DNA of 64,000 nt from Chitinophaga niabensis. Lineage in GTDB: Bacteria; Bacteroidota; Bacteroidia; Chitinophagales; Chitinophagaceae. The notes under the pieces were generated by a model, which made no database searches, was not told where the DNA came from, and saw nothing but the letters and a program-made list of their open reading frames with translations. Positions 43,613 through 53,080 of the stretch are shown one piece after another. The translations under genes were made by a program, and so were the position numbers. The stretch lies in assembly GCF_039545795.1 (NCBI RefSeq), contig NZ_CP154260.1:439001-503000 (forward strand), written 5' to 3'. Each line of letters begins with the position of its first letter. The first letter of the stretch is position 1.

Positions 43613-44992
43613 ATGAATAAGAAGCAGGCAGCCCTGATTGCATTGGTCCTTATATCTATCGTAGCTATCCTTCATACGCTGGTGCATTTGCAACTGGTCA
43701 GCATACCCGGGATAGGTTTGGCTGTAAGCCGTTGGCTCGCTATTGCTTCTATTATATGGTTCGCTATCAAAAAGCGTTCACTGACCACCTGGATCCTGGT
43801 AAGTATGGTTGTGGGTGCCGAAGTGGGGCACGACTGGCCAACGGTTGCGGTTAACTTCCAGGTGATGAGTAAGATCTTCCTTTCCATGATCAAAACCATT
43901 ATTGCCCCTTTGTTATTTGGTACACTGGTGGTGGGTATTGCCGGCCATTCGGATATCAAACAGGTGGGAAGGATGGGCTGGAAGTCCCTGCTCTATTTTG
44001 AGATCGTTACCACTATTGCTTTATTTATTGGTCTTGCTGCTATCAATATCAGCCAGGCAGGTGTTGGGATCAATATGCCACCCAATGCCTTACACGAAAA
44101 GCTTCCGGAAACCAAACCTCAGAACTGGCAGGATGTTATACTCCATGTATTCCCTGAAAACATTGCCAAATCCATTTACCATGGAGACATTCTTCCTATA
44201 GTAGTGTTCAGTGTGATCTTTGGTATTTCTTTATTGCTGGTGAAGGAGAAGTTCCGCGGGCCTATGCTCAGTTTCTGTGAAAGCTTATCAGAAGTAATGT
44301 TCAAGTTCACCAATATTGTGATGTACTATGCCCCGATAGGGGTAGGGGCTGCAATAGCCTTTACCGTTGGGCACGGAGGTTTGGCAGTATTGGGTAATCT
44401 TTTACAATTGCTGGCCACATTATATGTAGCCTTGCTGGCTTTCATGCTTATTGTATTTGTGCCGGTAGCCCTGATCATCAAGCTGCCTATTGGCCGGTTT
44501 ATCCGGGAGATCTCAGAGCCGGTATCTATAGCCTTTGCTACCACCAGCTCCGAGTCTGCCCTGCCCAAAGCCATGGAGGCTATGGAAAGGATGGGGGTGC
44601 CGCGTAAAGTGATTGCTTTTGTAATGCCTACAGGATATAGTTTTAACCTGGACGGTTCTACCTTATACCTGGCGCTTGCATCTATATTTGTTGCCCAGGC
44701 TGCAGGTCATCCACTGAGCTGGGGTCAGCAGATCCTGATGGTTTTCACCCTGATGCTGACCAGTAAAGGGGTAGCTGGCGTACCCAGAGCTACGCTGGTA
44801 ATAATCTTAGGTACGGTACATTCTTTTAACCTGCCTACCTGGCCCGTTTTCCTGATCCTGGGTATTGATGAACTGATGGACATGGCGCGTACTTCCGTAA
44901 ATGTGATCGGAAATTGCCTGGCCACTGCAGTGATCGGCAGGTGGGAAGGGGAGGTGGACTTTACCAAGCTTCCGCCTGAAACAAAAGCCTAG
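43613..44992 (+). CDS. Dicarboxylate/amino acid:cation symporter (DAACS)
   Basis: 459 residues. GltPh-fold transporter with the HP1 serine-rich loop FATTSSESALPKAMEAMERM and the TM7 motif PTGYSFNLDGSTLYLALASI (NxDG variant of NMDGT). There are about two extra N-terminal helices. It imports glutamate, aspartate or C4-dicarboxylates with sodium or protons. No linked sensor kinase. Followed 82 bases later by the DedA gene with its own promoter box. Confidence 0.94.
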   Translation: MNKKQAALIALVLISIVAILHTLVHLQLVSIPGIGLAVSRWLAIASIIWFAIKKRSLTTWILVSMVVGAEVGHDWPTVAVNFQVMSKIFLSMIKTIIAPLLFGTLVVGIAGHSDIKQVGRMGWKSLLYFEIVTTIALFIGLAAINISQAGVGINMPPNALHEKLPETKPQNWQDVILHVFPENIAKSIYHGDILPIVVFSVIFGISLLLVKEKFRGPMLSFCESLSEVMFKFTNIVMYYAPIGVGAAIAFTVGHGGLAVLGNLLQLLATLYVALLAFMLIVFVPVALIIKLPIGRFIREISEPVSIAFATTSSESALPKAMEAMERMGVPRKVIAFVMPTGYSFNLDGSTLYLALASIFVAQAAGHPLSWGQQILMVFTLMLTSKGVAGVPRATLVIILGTVHSFNLPTWPVFLILGIDELMDMARTSVNVIGNCLATAVIGRWEGEVDFTKLPPETKA

Positions 44993-45038
44993 TGCGGCTT
45001 TTCATAAAATATTAACTTACTCTTGACAAATAATAGGC

Positions 45039-45046
45039 TATTTTTG
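45039..45046 (+). promoter_or_regulatory. Candidate -7 box of the DedA gene
   Basis: TATTTTTG fits TAnnTTTG; ATG 28 bases downstream. A TTGACA lies only 13 bases before it, so the -33 match is poor. Confidence 0.4.
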
Positions 45047-45074
45047 GCCGTCTATTCAATTTTTAAACATTAGC

Positions 45075-45776
45075 ATGGATCAGATCATTGAGTTTTTTAA
45101 ACATTTAATTAGCCCGGAGTGGATTATTCAACATGGAGGATTGTATCTGATCCTGGGAATTATTTTTGCTGAAACAGGGCTGTTTGTAGGTTTCTTCCTT
45201 CCGGGAGATTCGTTGCTTTTTGTTGCCGGTATTTATGGAGAAGAATTAAGCGCGAGCTTTTTTAATATGCCCTTTGTGGTAGTGATGGCCCTGATTGCGA
45301 TCATGGGTATCCTTGGAAATATGGTAGGTTTCTGGTTTGGTAAAAAATCAGGGCCGCTTTTATTTAAAAGAAAAGATACTTTCTTATTTAAGAAGAAACA
45401 CCTTTGGCAAGCCAAAGAAGTGTTTGATAAATATGGTGCGGGAGCCGTTTTCATTGCCCGCTTCCTGCCGGTGGTACGTACGTTCACGCCTATAGTAGCA
45501 GGGATCGTAAATATGGAACGTAAGAAATTTATGTTCTGGAATGTGGTAGGCTCTGTTGCCTGGGTTTTTTCCATGATGCTGGCAGGCCATTACCTGAATA
45601 AAGCGTTCCCGAACCTGAAGGATCACCTGGAATGGATCATTATCATTATAGTAGTGATCACCACCCTGCCTGTGATCATTAAACTGGTATTTGGGAAAAC
45701 CACTATTCACGCGCATTTTGATGAATTTGGCAATCCAATAGAAACACCTGCAGAAAAAGAGGAAATAAAATCGTAA
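45075..45776 (+). CDS. DedA-family membrane protein
   Basis: 233 residues with four to five membrane segments. Diagnostic motifs: FAETGLFVGFFLPGDSLLF (ExGxxxxxxPGe-type), and the F-x-x-R-x-x-P-x-x-R pattern in FIARFLPVVRTFTPIVAGI. DedA proteins recycle undecaprenyl phosphate or other lipid carriers across the inner membrane and support envelope homeostasis. The C-terminus is acidic and Lys-rich (PAEKEEIKS). A strong terminator follows. Confidence 0.95.
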   Translation: MDQIIEFFKHLISPEWIIQHGGLYLILGIIFAETGLFVGFFLPGDSLLFVAGIYGEELSASFFNMPFVVVMALIAIMGILGNMVGFWFGKKSGPLLFKRKDTFLFKKKHLWQAKEVFDKYGAGAVFIARFLPVVRTFTPIVAGIVNMERKKFMFWNVVGSVAWVFSMMLAGHYLNKAFPNLKDHLEWIIIIIVVITTLPVIIKLVFGKTTIHAHFDEFGNPIETPAEKEEIKS

Positions 45777-45793
45777 TATTATTTCATAATATG

Positions 45794-45828
45794 AAGAGAC
45801 ACAATTATTTTGTGTCTCTTTCTTTTTT
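45794..45828 (+). terminator. DedA gene terminator
   Basis: AAGAGACACAA (45794-45804) with TTGTGTCTCTT (45810-45820), loop TTATT, then TCTTTTTT. Confidence 0.9.
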
Positions 45829-45855
45829 AGGGTATACCATTAAATATCAACCTTT

Positions 45856-47106
45856 ATGAATTCCGCCGGCAAACCCGTTAAGCTGATCAACGCAGCTGTA
45901 ATTGTAGCATCCCTGGGTTACTTTGTAGACATCTACGATCTTCTCTTATTTGGTATTATTCGTATTAAAAGCCTTACGTCCCTTGGTGTTACGGGTGATG
46001 ATATAGACAGGATAGGCATGTACCTCATCAATATTCAGATGGTGGGTATGCTTATTGGTGGTATCATATGGGGCGTGCTGGGCGATAAACGCGGGCGTTT
46101 ATCCGTACTGTTCGGTTCTATCCTTTTGTATTCCGTGGCTAATATTGCCAATGGTATGATCGGTGGAGAGCATGCCATTGCATGGTACATGATCTGGCGT
46201 TTTGTGGCCGGGTTGGGCCTGGCTGGTGAATTGGGAGCAGGCATCACTCTGGTGTCTGAAATACTGCCAAAGGAAAAACGTGGCCTGGGTACTATGATCG
46301 TAGCCAGTGTTGGGATCTCCGGTGCAGTGGTTGCTTATTTTGTATCAGAGTATTTCGGGGATAACTGGCGCATTTGTTATTATATCGGCGGATCGTTGGG
46401 CCTGGCCTTACTGATCCTGCGGGTGAGTGTGGTAGAGTCCGGTATGTATAATAGTATCAAGCAAAGTGGAAATGTAAGTCGTGGTAACTACTTTAAATTC
46501 TTTACCAGCAAGGAGCGTTTCCTCCGTTACCTGAAATGTATTATGATAGGGTTGCCTACCTGGTTTGTTGTGGGGATCCTTATGACGTTCTCTAATAAAT
46601 TTGCCAAAGAAATGGGCGTGGAGGGAGCTATTGATCCGGGCAAGGCCATTATGATCTGTTATGCTGCGCTTACTTTCGGCGATTTTGCCAGCGGCTTTAT
46701 CAGCCAGATGATGCGCAGCAGAAAGAAGGTGTTATATATCTTTTACACCCTTACGCTGATCAGCGTTATTTTATACTTTAACGCATACGGGATCTCCGCT
46801 GCGGCCTTCTATACCATCTGTGGTTTGATGGGCTTTAGTGTTGGGTTCTGGGCGATATTTGTAACAGTGGCTGCAGAGCAGTTTGGTACCAACCTGCGTG
46901 CAACGGCTGCCACTACGGTTCCTAATTATGCACGGGGATTGCTTCCGGTGATCTCATTACTTTTCACGGGCTTACAGTCAGCAGGTGTCAGTTACCTGCA
47001 CAGCGGTTTTATTACCGGTATTGTTTGTATTGCACTGGCTTTTGTTTTTGCATTTTCTATGCAGGAAACGTTTGGTAAGGACCTTGATTATGTAGAAGAA
47101 ACATAA
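45856..47106 (+). CDS. MFS transporter
   Basis: 416 residues, 12 predicted membrane helices. The start region LGYFVDIYDLLLFGI and the loop 2-3 motif GDKRGRLSVLFG match the sugar/aromatic-acid symporter side of the MFS; LGLAGELGAGITLVSEILPK is the usual helix 4-5 segment. Substrate unknown. The VOC gene starts 2 bases after its stop, so the pair is an operon. Confidence 0.92.
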   Translation: MNSAGKPVKLINAAVIVASLGYFVDIYDLLLFGIIRIKSLTSLGVTGDDIDRIGMYLINIQMVGMLIGGIIWGVLGDKRGRLSVLFGSILLYSVANIANGMIGGEHAIAWYMIWRFVAGLGLAGELGAGITLVSEILPKEKRGLGTMIVASVGISGAVVAYFVSEYFGDNWRICYYIGGSLGLALLILRVSVVESGMYNSIKQSGNVSRGNYFKFFTSKERFLRYLKCIMIGLPTWFVVGILMTFSNKFAKEMGVEGAIDPGKAIMICYAALTFGDFASGFISQMMRSRKKVLYIFYTLTLISVILYFNAYGISAAAFYTICGLMGFSVGFWAIFVTVAAEQFGTNLRATAATTVPNYARGLLPVISLLFTGLQSAGVSYLHSGFITGIVCIALAFVFAFSMQETFGKDLDYVEET

Positions 47107-47108
47107 CT

Positions 47109-47489
47109 ATGTTCAGTTCACTAACACCCATGCTGAGTACGGGTAATGTGCAGGCAACAATTGACTTTTACATTAACACTCTTGGCTTTGTATTAGATAA
47201 CTCCCTTCGGGATGAAGAGGGGATTGTTAGCTGGGCATCCTTGCGTAATGGGGAAGCTGTTATCATGTTCCGGTTGCTTAATGCCCATATGGATGAACAA
47301 ACACCCGCATTAACGGGGAGTTTGTATTTCCGTACAGGCAATGTAACGCAGCTCTGGGAACGATTAAAGGATTCCACAGATGTTGTATACCCCTTAGCGG
47401 ATTTCGATTATAACATGCGTGAATTTGCGATCAGGGATTGCAACGGGTATGTGCTTAATTTTGGACAGCCTTTGGCGGACGATGTTTAA
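47109..47489 (+). CDS. VOC-family (glyoxalase/bleomycin-resistance) protein
   Basis: 126 residues, one VOC domain with the two beta-alpha-beta-beta-beta modules (TPMLSTGNVQATIDFYINTL; FAIRDCNGYVLNFGQPL). The metal-ligand set is incomplete by eye, so enzymatic class (lyase, dioxygenase, resistance protein) cannot be assigned. Coupled to the MFS gene upstream. Its end overlaps the stop of the convergent marR-type gene by 4 bases. Confidence 0.9.
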   Translation: MFSSLTPMLSTGNVQATIDFYINTLGFVLDNSLRDEEGIVSWASLRNGEAVIMFRLLNAHMDEQTPALTGSLYFRTGNVTQLWERLKDSTDVVYPLADFDYNMREFAIRDCNGYVLNFGQPLADDV

Positions 47490-47947
47490 TAGCCGTTCAG
47501 TAGTTTATCCAGCAGCTTATTCAATTGTACAACTTCCTTTTCGTTGAGGGACGACTTCAATGTATCCTCCAGCGAGCCTATTTCCCCATCGATGGTCTTG
47601 AGTAACTGCAGGCCTTTAGGTGAAATAATAACGTCTACTGCTCTTCTGTCGAGCTCACAGCTTTTACGTTCTACGAGACCTGCTTTGCGCAATCTTTCCA
47701 CGAGGCGGGAAACATCGCTCATTTTGTCCAGCATCCTTTCTTTGAGCATATTGATGCTCGCTGCTTTTGGATGTTGGCCGCGCAGGATACGCAGGATGTT
47801 GAACTGCTGCATTGTAATGTCATACTGCTTGAAAAAATGCTGGTGTTTTGAAATGATCCAGTTTCCGACGAAGATCAGACTTACTAACCCCTTGTGGTGT
47901 TCGCTGGTAAAGGTTTTGATTGAAATCAGCTTTTCGATATTGGACAT
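47486..47947 (-). CDS. MarR-family transcriptional regulator
   Basis: About 153 residues from the ATG at 47947 (MSNIEKLISIKTF); an in-frame TTG at 47956 is less likely. The winged helix shows MQQFNILRILRGQ, a recognition region MLDKMSDVSRLVERLRKAGL and the wing KSCELDRRAVDVIISPKG. MarR proteins are usually repressors released by phenolic or oxidative ligands. It lies downstream of the YceI gene on the same strand and tail to tail with the MFS-VOC operon, so either may be its target. Confidence 0.93.
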   Translation of the reverse strand: MSNIEKLISIKTFTSEHHKGLVSLIFVGNWIISKHQHFFKQYDITMQQFNILRILRGQHPKAASINMLKERMLDKMSDVSRLVERLRKAGLVERKSCELDRRAVDVIISPKGLQLLKTIDGEIGSLEDTLKSSLNEKEVVQLNKLLDKLLNGY

Positions 47948-48046
47948 ATGTGGCAAAAAATATAGCGCAATTTAAATGATATGGAGATACAAAGCGCAAT
48001 TGCTAACGCCTTCATCCAGTTAGGTTTACGTGTAAATTCTACACAG

Positions 48047-48628
48047 TTATTGTTTAATAAACTCCAGTTTTAGTTCTATGTCCACCATTTTGTCCACTAC
48101 TGTTCCCCCTGCTTCGGTGAGCTTATCCCATTTAAGGTTATAATCAAACCGGTTAATGTAAGTATTTGCTTTGAATCCTGCCCGTTGCCTGTTTTCTGCA
48201 TCTTTTACAGTGCCGCCGTAGCTGACGTTGAATTTTACCCGTTTAGTCACGTCACGGATCGTGAGATCCCCTTCCAGTAAGTACTTGCCTTCTGAAACCT
48301 TGGTAAGTGAAGTACTCTTAAACGACATTTTGGGATACTGCTCTGCATTTAAAAAATCATTTGATCTGAGGTGTTTGTCTCTTGGCTCATTGCCTGTGTT
48401 TACGCTTGATACATCTACTGTAAAGTTGATCCGTGCATCTGAAAAATCCGGCTTAGCGGCCTTCAATTCACCATCGAAACTTTTAAAACTGCCGTCTACT
48501 TCAGAGATCACCAGGTGTTCTACAGAAAAATTAACGGAAGAGTGGTCCCTGTCTACCTTCCATGTTGCTGCCTGTGCCAGTATGCTTAGCGGGCTGCATA
48601 TCAGCACTACAAAAAGTAGCCTTTTCAT
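48047..48628 (-). CDS. YceI-family periplasmic protein
   Basis: 193 residues. Signal peptide (MKRLLFVVLICSPLSILAQA) then the lipocalin-like YceI domain: WKVDRDHSSVNFSVEHLVIS, the SFKSFDGEL turn, NDFLNAEQYPKMSFKSTSL and LEGDLTIRDVTKRVKF. Family members bind polyisoprenoids or related lipids in the periplasm. MarR plus YceI pairs are common in Bacteroidota; here they are in the same orientation with a 99-base gap. Confidence 0.95.
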   Translation of the reverse strand: MKRLLFVVLICSPLSILAQAATWKVDRDHSSVNFSVEHLVISEVDGSFKSFDGELKAAKPDFSDARINFTVDVSSVNTGNEPRDKHLRSNDFLNAEQYPKMSFKSTSLTKVSEGKYLLEGDLTIRDVTKRVKFNVSYGGTVKDAENRQRAGFKANTYINRFDYNLKWDKLTEAGGTVVDKMVDIELKLEFIKQ

Positions 48629-48770
48629 GATATGGTCTTTTTGGGATGAGATGTAATATAGATTCTGGCCGTGCTATTGGTGTACCTGACAAACTGTTAA
48701 CCCTAAACGCGCCCTAAAGTTACGAAGATCAGTTGTTATAACGCTCAAAATATGTAGTAGTAGTTCTACA

Positions 48771-48810
48771 AAAAAAGAGAGCATCCCATTTGCAACGGAA
48801 TGCTCTCTTT
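48771..48810 (-). terminator. mdh terminator
   Basis: On the minus strand AAAGAGAGCAT pairs with ATGCTCTCTTT, followed by further Ts. Confidence 0.88.
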
Positions 48811-48832
48811 ATAAAGTATCTGGTAACCCTGA

Positions 48833-49771
48833 TTACGCAGGTGTTTTCATATTGTCCAGTACGTCCATCACTTCTTTCACGTGAACGGCTGAAGTGGAGA
48901 GCAATGCTTTCTCTTCTGCGTTCAGTTGCAGTTCGATGATCTTTTCGATACCATTCTTGCCCAGTACAACCGGAACGCCGAGGTAGATATCTTTCAGGCC
49001 ATATTCGCCGGTGAGCCATGCGCAAACGGGGAAGATGCGTTTTTCATCTTTCAGGATGGCTTCCACCATTTGTGCAGCAGCAGCGCCGGGAGCATACCAG
49101 GCAGAAGTGCCCAGGAGGTTCACGATCTCACCGCCACCAACTTTGGTGCGTTGAATGATAGCTTCCAGTTTGTCTGCTGCTACCAGCTCAGTTACCGGAA
49201 TACCGGAAACGGTGGTATAACGTGGCAGCGGAACCATGGTATCACCGTGGCCGCCCATCAGGATGGCCTGGATGTCCTTAGGAGAACAGCCGATCTCGTC
49301 TGCCAGGAAGGCACGGTAACGGGCTGTATCCAGGATGCCGGCCATACCGAACACCTTGCTGCTGTCTTTCTTGGCAGTCAGGTAAGAGCAGTAGGTCATT
49401 ACATCCAAAGGATTGGATACGATGATGATAATAGCGTTAGGAGAGTGTTTGGTAACATTCTCTGTCACAGATTTTACGATATTGGCATTGGTGGAGATCA
49501 AATCGTCCCTGCTCATACCCGGTTTGCGGGGGAGGCCGGAGGTGATCACTACAACATCGCTGTTGGCGGTCTTGGTGTAATCGTTGGTAACACCGGTCAC
49601 CTTTGTGCTGTAATAATCAATAGGCGCTTGCTGCCACGTGTCCAGTGCCTTACCTTCTGCAGTGCCTTCCTTGATGTCAAGCAAAACAACTTCCTGCAAG
49701 AAATCTCTGTGGGCCAGCACATTGGCACAGGTTGCGCCTACATTACCAGCTCCTACAACAGTAACTTTCAT
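48833..49771 (-). CDS. mdh: Malate dehydrogenase (LDH-like type)
   Basis: 312 residues. NAD motif VVGAGNVGATCANVLA at the start. SGLPRKPGMSRDDL contains two substrate Arg, VSNPLDVMTY follows, and GGHGDTMVPLPRYT holds the catalytic His. This lactate-dehydrogenase-like class of MDH is the one used in the TCA cycle of many Bacteroidota. Monocistronic: terminator after, TAnnTTTG box before. Confidence 0.97.
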   Translation of the reverse strand: MKVTVVGAGNVGATCANVLAHRDFLQEVVLLDIKEGTAEGKALDTWQQAPIDYYSTKVTGVTNDYTKTANSDVVVITSGLPRKPGMSRDDLISTNANIVKSVTENVTKHSPNAIIIIVSNPLDVMTYCSYLTAKKDSSKVFGMAGILDTARYRAFLADEIGCSPKDIQAILMGGHGDTMVPLPRYTTVSGIPVTELVAADKLEAIIQRTKVGGGEIVNLLGTSAWYAPGAAAAQMVEAILKDEKRIFPVCAWLTGEYGLKDIYLGVPVVLGKNGIEKIIELQLNAEEKALLSTSAVHVKEVMDVLDNMKTPA

Positions 49772-49815
49772 CGTATCTGAGTATTTTAAAAAAGGTGAAG
49801 AATAAATTTGGAAAA

Positions 49816-49823
49816 CAAAAGTA
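49816..49823 (-). promoter_or_regulatory. mdh -7 promoter box
   Basis: TACTTTTG on the minus strand fits TAnnTTTG, 44 bases before the mdh ATG. A TTG lies about 24 bases further upstream. Confidence 0.5.
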
Positions 49824-49892
49824 GGACATCGAAACGTGAATTTCAGCCAATTCCCCTAAAAATTCCCAATTCGATCAGGCCAAACGGGAAAT

Positions 49893-50396
49893 TTATAAGT
49901 GCTTTAACAATGTGTCCAGTTTAACGGTACCTTCGTAGTCCGCTTCCAACCGGTGCTTCTTATTGTAAATATAAGTTCCGGGGAAGTTGCGGAGGTCGTA
50001 ATAAGACAGGATCTGCCGTGTGGGCTCGGCTGCCATGATAATACTGGGGTAGTTTTTGATCTTATATTCATCGTACCAGGCCTTCATCCGCTCCAATTTA
50101 AAAGGAGTGATCATTAATAGCTGGGTTTTTCCGAACTTGCCGATGTTTTTGAGGATCTCCTCCGTCATATGGGCACAGTGATCGCACTCCACACTGAAAA
50201 CAAATACCAGTACCGGCTTGTTTTTGGGGAGGTCGTTCTTGGAAAAGGTGCTTCCATCATATAATGTCAGCGGCAGGGGAGAAATGATCGAATATTGCTT
50301 AAAAGGAGAAATATTGGTGGTTGTATTCGTATTGGTTTGTGCTTTCAGTAGGGTAGGAAGGCATAAAAGCAGGAACATCCATCTTCTCATTTTCAT
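49893..50396 (-). CDS. Thioredoxin-like secreted protein
   Basis: 167 residues. Signal peptide (MKMRRWMFLLLCLPTLLKAQ), a Thr/Asn-rich linker, then a thioredoxin fold with VLVFVFSVECDHCAHMTEE, i.e. a CDHC redox motif (Cys71, Cys74), and a cis-Pro region NFPGTYIYNKKHRL. Likely a periplasmic thiol-disulfide protein of the TlpA/AhpC-TSA group; partner unknown. Divergent from efp. Confidence 0.88.
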   Translation of the reverse strand: MKMRRWMFLLLCLPTLLKAQTNTNTTTNISPFKQYSIISPLPLTLYDGSTFSKNDLPKNKPVLVFVFSVECDHCAHMTEEILKNIGKFGKTQLLMITPFKLERMKAWYDEYKIKNYPSIIMAAEPTRQILSYYDLRNFPGTYIYNKKHRLEADYEGTVKLDTLLKHL

Positions 50397-50476
50397 ATTT
50401 TTATATTGTTAAAGTGATAATCAATCTGCTATAACAGCACCAAAACTATACCGCTTTTGTGGAATTTCCGATAAGT

Positions 50477-50510
50477 TTTGTTTGTTCATATGCGAAAATT
50501 TTTACTTTTG
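50477..50510 (+). promoter_or_regulatory. efp promoter
   Basis: TACTTTTG (50503-50510) fits TAnnTTTG, with TTTG at 50481-50484 (18-base gap) or 50477-50480 (22-base gap) as -33. Confidence 0.7.
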
Positions 50511-50553
50511 CAATCCTAACGTAAATTTTTAACTTTAAAATCAGTGACCTTTT

Positions 50554-51120
50554 ATGGCTACCACCGCAGATATCAGAACAGGATTAATCATTAAGCTGGA
50601 TAACAGCTTATATTCTGTTGTAGAGTTTGGTCAGAACAAAACCGCCCGTGCAGCTGCAAAAGTGTGGGCTAAATTGAAAGGCGTTGATAACAACCGTTCA
50701 ATTGAGCATACCTGGAACTCCGGAGATAACATCTTCCCGGTTCGTGTGGAAAAGAAAGCTTATCAGTATTTATACAAAGATGAGAGCGGTTACAACTTCA
50801 TGGATAAAGAAACCTTTGAGCAGATAGTTGTAAATGAATCAATGATTGACGCTCCCCAGTTCCTGAAAGACGGAGATGAAGTGTCTATCTCCATCAACAC
50901 GGAAACTGAACTGCCCATGGGCGTAGAGTTACCGGACAAGATTGTGCTGAAAGTAACTTATTCCGAGCCTGGCATGAAAGGGGACACTGCAACCCGTACC
51001 CTGAAACCAGCTACTGTTGAAGGTGGTGCTACTGTAATGGTACCATTATTTGTGAATGAAGGAGAATTGATCCGTGTGAACACCAAAACAGGTGACTATA
51101 TCGAGAGAGTAAAAGAATAG
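50554..51120 (+). CDS. efp: Elongation factor P with Arg32-type loop
   Basis: 188 residues, normal three-domain EF-P, which rescues ribosomes stalled at polyprolines. The N-terminal KOW-like domain starts MATTADIRTGLIIKLDNSLY; the OB domains include LPDKIVLKVTYSEPGMKGDT. The tip of the modified loop is unusual. Where E. coli has PGKG with modified Lys34, this protein reads FGQNKTARAAAKVWAKLKG, placing Arg at residue 32. That aligns without gaps to the NKSGRNAA loop of EarP-type EF-P, which is rhamnosylated on Arg32. No EarP gene is adjacent; accB follows after 63 bases and probably shares the operon. Confidence 0.96.
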   Translation: MATTADIRTGLIIKLDNSLYSVVEFGQNKTARAAAKVWAKLKGVDNNRSIEHTWNSGDNIFPVRVEKKAYQYLYKDESGYNFMDKETFEQIVVNESMIDAPQFLKDGDEVSISINTETELPMGVELPDKIVLKVTYSEPGMKGDTATRTLKPATVEGGATVMVPLFVNEGELIRVNTKTGDYIERVKE

Positions 51121-51183
51121 CCATATACTTATCTATTTCTATCACAGAGAACCAGCAAATTACTAAAACCAAAAACTGTCTAC

Positions 51184-51660
51184 ATGGACTTTAAACAGAT
51201 TCAGGAGCTGATTAAAATGATCAATAAGTCAAATATCAGCGAACTGAGCATTGAGCAGGACCAGTTTAAAATAACTATAAAACAGAAGGATAACGAAGTA
51301 CAGCAGATTGTAACAGTACCTGCCATACAAGCGGTTCAACAACCTGTAGCAGTAGCCCCACAACCAGCTGCCACGGCTCCTGCAGCCAGCGCTCCGGCTG
51401 CCACAGCTCCTGCTGCCAGTAACCTGATCACTATCAAATCTCCTATGATCGGTACTTTCTACCGTAGTGCAGGGCCTGATAAAGCGGCTTTCGTGAATGT
51501 GGGAGATGAAGTAACCACCGGTAAGGTAGTGTGCATCATCGAAGCCATGAAACTGTTCAATGAAATTGAAAGCGAAGTAAGTGGCAAGATCGTGAAAGTA
51601 TTGGTAGACGATGCTTCTCCGGTAGAATACGACCAGCCTTTGTTCCTAGTAGAACCATAA
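51184..51660 (+). CDS. accB: Biotin carboxyl carrier protein of acetyl-CoA carboxylase
   Basis: 158 residues. N-terminal acidic/hydrophobic helix, an Ala/Pro-rich flexible linker (about 50-80) and the biotinyl domain with the biotin Lys in the [10 protein letters not shown] motif. It carries carboxyl groups between AccC and the AccAD transferase in fatty-acid synthesis. A repeat-rich hairpin lies between it and accC. Confidence 0.97.
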   Translation: MDFKQIQELIKMINKSNISELSIEQDQFKITIKQKDNEVQQIVTVPAIQAVQQPVAVAPQPAATAPAASAPAATAPAASNLITIKSPMIGTFYRSAGPDKAAFVNVGDEVTTGKVVCIIEAMKLFNEIESEVSGKIVKVLVDDASPVEYDQPLFLVEP

Positions 51661-51686
51661 CTCTTTGATAGTGGAAGGAAGGTTGT

Positions 51687-51707
51687 AAGGTTGCTTGCAA
51701 CCTTTTT
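51687..51707 (+). terminator. Attenuator-like hairpin between accB and accC
   Basis: AAGGTTG (51687-51693) with CAACCTT (51698-51704), loop CTTG, and a short T run. A second AAGGTTG at 51679-51685 can compete for the same 3' arm. Possible control of the AccB:AccC ratio; inference. Confidence 0.45.
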
Positions 51708-51738
51708 CCTTTGAGTTTTTATAACCTATAAGAAAAAC

Positions 51739-53076
51739 ATGTTCAAAAAGATACTGATCGCCAACCGTGGCGAAATTGCCCTGCGGATCATCCGTACCTG
51801 TAAGGAAATGGGCATCAAAACGGTGGCAGTATATTCAACGGCGGATAAAGACAGCCTGCACGTCAGATTTGCAGACGAAGCCGTATGTATTGGAAAACCA
51901 CAGAGCAGCGATTCTTACCTTAACATACCTCACCTGATGGCAGCTGCAGAGATCACCAATGCAGATGCTATCCATCCCGGTTATGGTTTCTTAGCAGAGA
52001 ATGCCCGTTTTGCAGAGATCTGCGGAGAACACGGTATTAAGTTTATTGGCCCCACACCGGAGATGATCCGTAAAATGGGAGACAAGATAACCGCTAAAGA
52101 AACAATGATCAAAGCCGGTGTTCCGGTTATTCCCGGATCAGACGGACTCCTGCAGAGTGTGGAAGAAGCAAAGTCAATTGCCAAATCCATGGGTCTCCCT
52201 GTGATCATGAAAGCCACTGCCGGTGGCGGTGGTAAAGGGATGCGGGTTGTTTGGGACGAAAATGAGATCGAAAATGCTTACACCATGGCTAAAGCAGAAG
52301 CAAAAGCTGCTTTCAGCAATGATGGCATTTACATGGAAAAGTTCGTGGAAGAACCCCGCCACATTGAGATACAGATTGCCGGTGACCAATACGGTAAAGT
52401 GTGCCACCTCAGTGAGCGCGACTGCTCTATCCAGCGCCGTCACCAGAAACTGGTGGAAGAATCTCCTTCTCCTTTTATGACACCTGAACTGCGTGAGAAA
52501 ATGGGTGAGGCTGCTATTAAAGCTGCCAGTGCCATCAATTACGAAAGTGTAGGTACCATTGAGTTCCTGGTAGATAAACACCGCAATTTCTACTTCATGG
52601 AAATGAACACCCGTATCCAGGTGGAGCACGGTGTTACGGAAGAGGTGATCAATTTCGACCTGATCAAAGAACAGATCAAAATTGCAGCCGGTATTCCAAT
52701 TTCCGGTAAGAACTATACGCCGCAAATGCACGCGATCGAATGCCGTATCAATGCGGAAGATCCACATAATGATTTCCGTCCTTCTCCTGGCCGTATAACG
52801 GTGTTACATACACCAGGCGGTCATGGTGTGCGGGTGGATTCTCATATCTATGCAGGCTACGTAATTCCTCCTTACTATGATTCCATGGTATCTAAAGTGA
52901 TTGCCATTGCGCAAACGCGGGAAGAGGCCATCAATACAATGGAAAGGGCATTGAGTGAATTCGTGATCGAAGGGGTTAAAACAACCATTCCGTTCCATCA
53001 GCAGTTAATGCAGGATGAGAACTTCAGGAAAGGAAACTTCACTACCAAGTTCACAGAAACGTTTAAGATAGTTTAA
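51739..53076 (+). CDS. accC: Biotin carboxylase (acetyl-CoA carboxylase subunit)
   Basis: 445 residues. ATP-grasp enzyme that carboxylates biotin. Motifs: [20 protein letters not shown], the glycine loop [47 protein letters not shown] and CRINAEDP. Standard partner of accB upstream. Strong terminator follows at 53081. Confidence 0.98.
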   Translation: MFKKILIANRGEIALRIIRTCKEMGIKTVAVYSTADKDSLHVRFADEAVCIGKPQSSDSYLNIPHLMAAAEITNADAIHPGYGFLAENARFAEICGEHGIKFIGPTPEMIRKMGDKITAKETMIKAGVPVIPGSDGLLQSVEEAKSIAKSMGLPVIMKATAGGGGKGMRVVWDENEIENAYTMAKAEAKAAFSNDGIYMEKFVEEPRHIEIQIAGDQYGKVCHLSERDCSIQRRHQKLVEESPSPFMTPELREKMGEAAIKAASAINYESVGTIEFLVDKHRNFYFMEMNTRIQVEHGVTEEVINFDLIKEQIKIAAGIPISGKNYTPQMHAIECRINAEDPHNDFRPSPGRITVLHTPGGHGVRVDSHIYAGYVIPPYYDSMVSKVIAIAQTREEAINTMERALSEFVIEGVKTTIPFHQQLMQDENFRKGNFTTKFTETFKIV

Positions 53077-53080
53077 AAGA

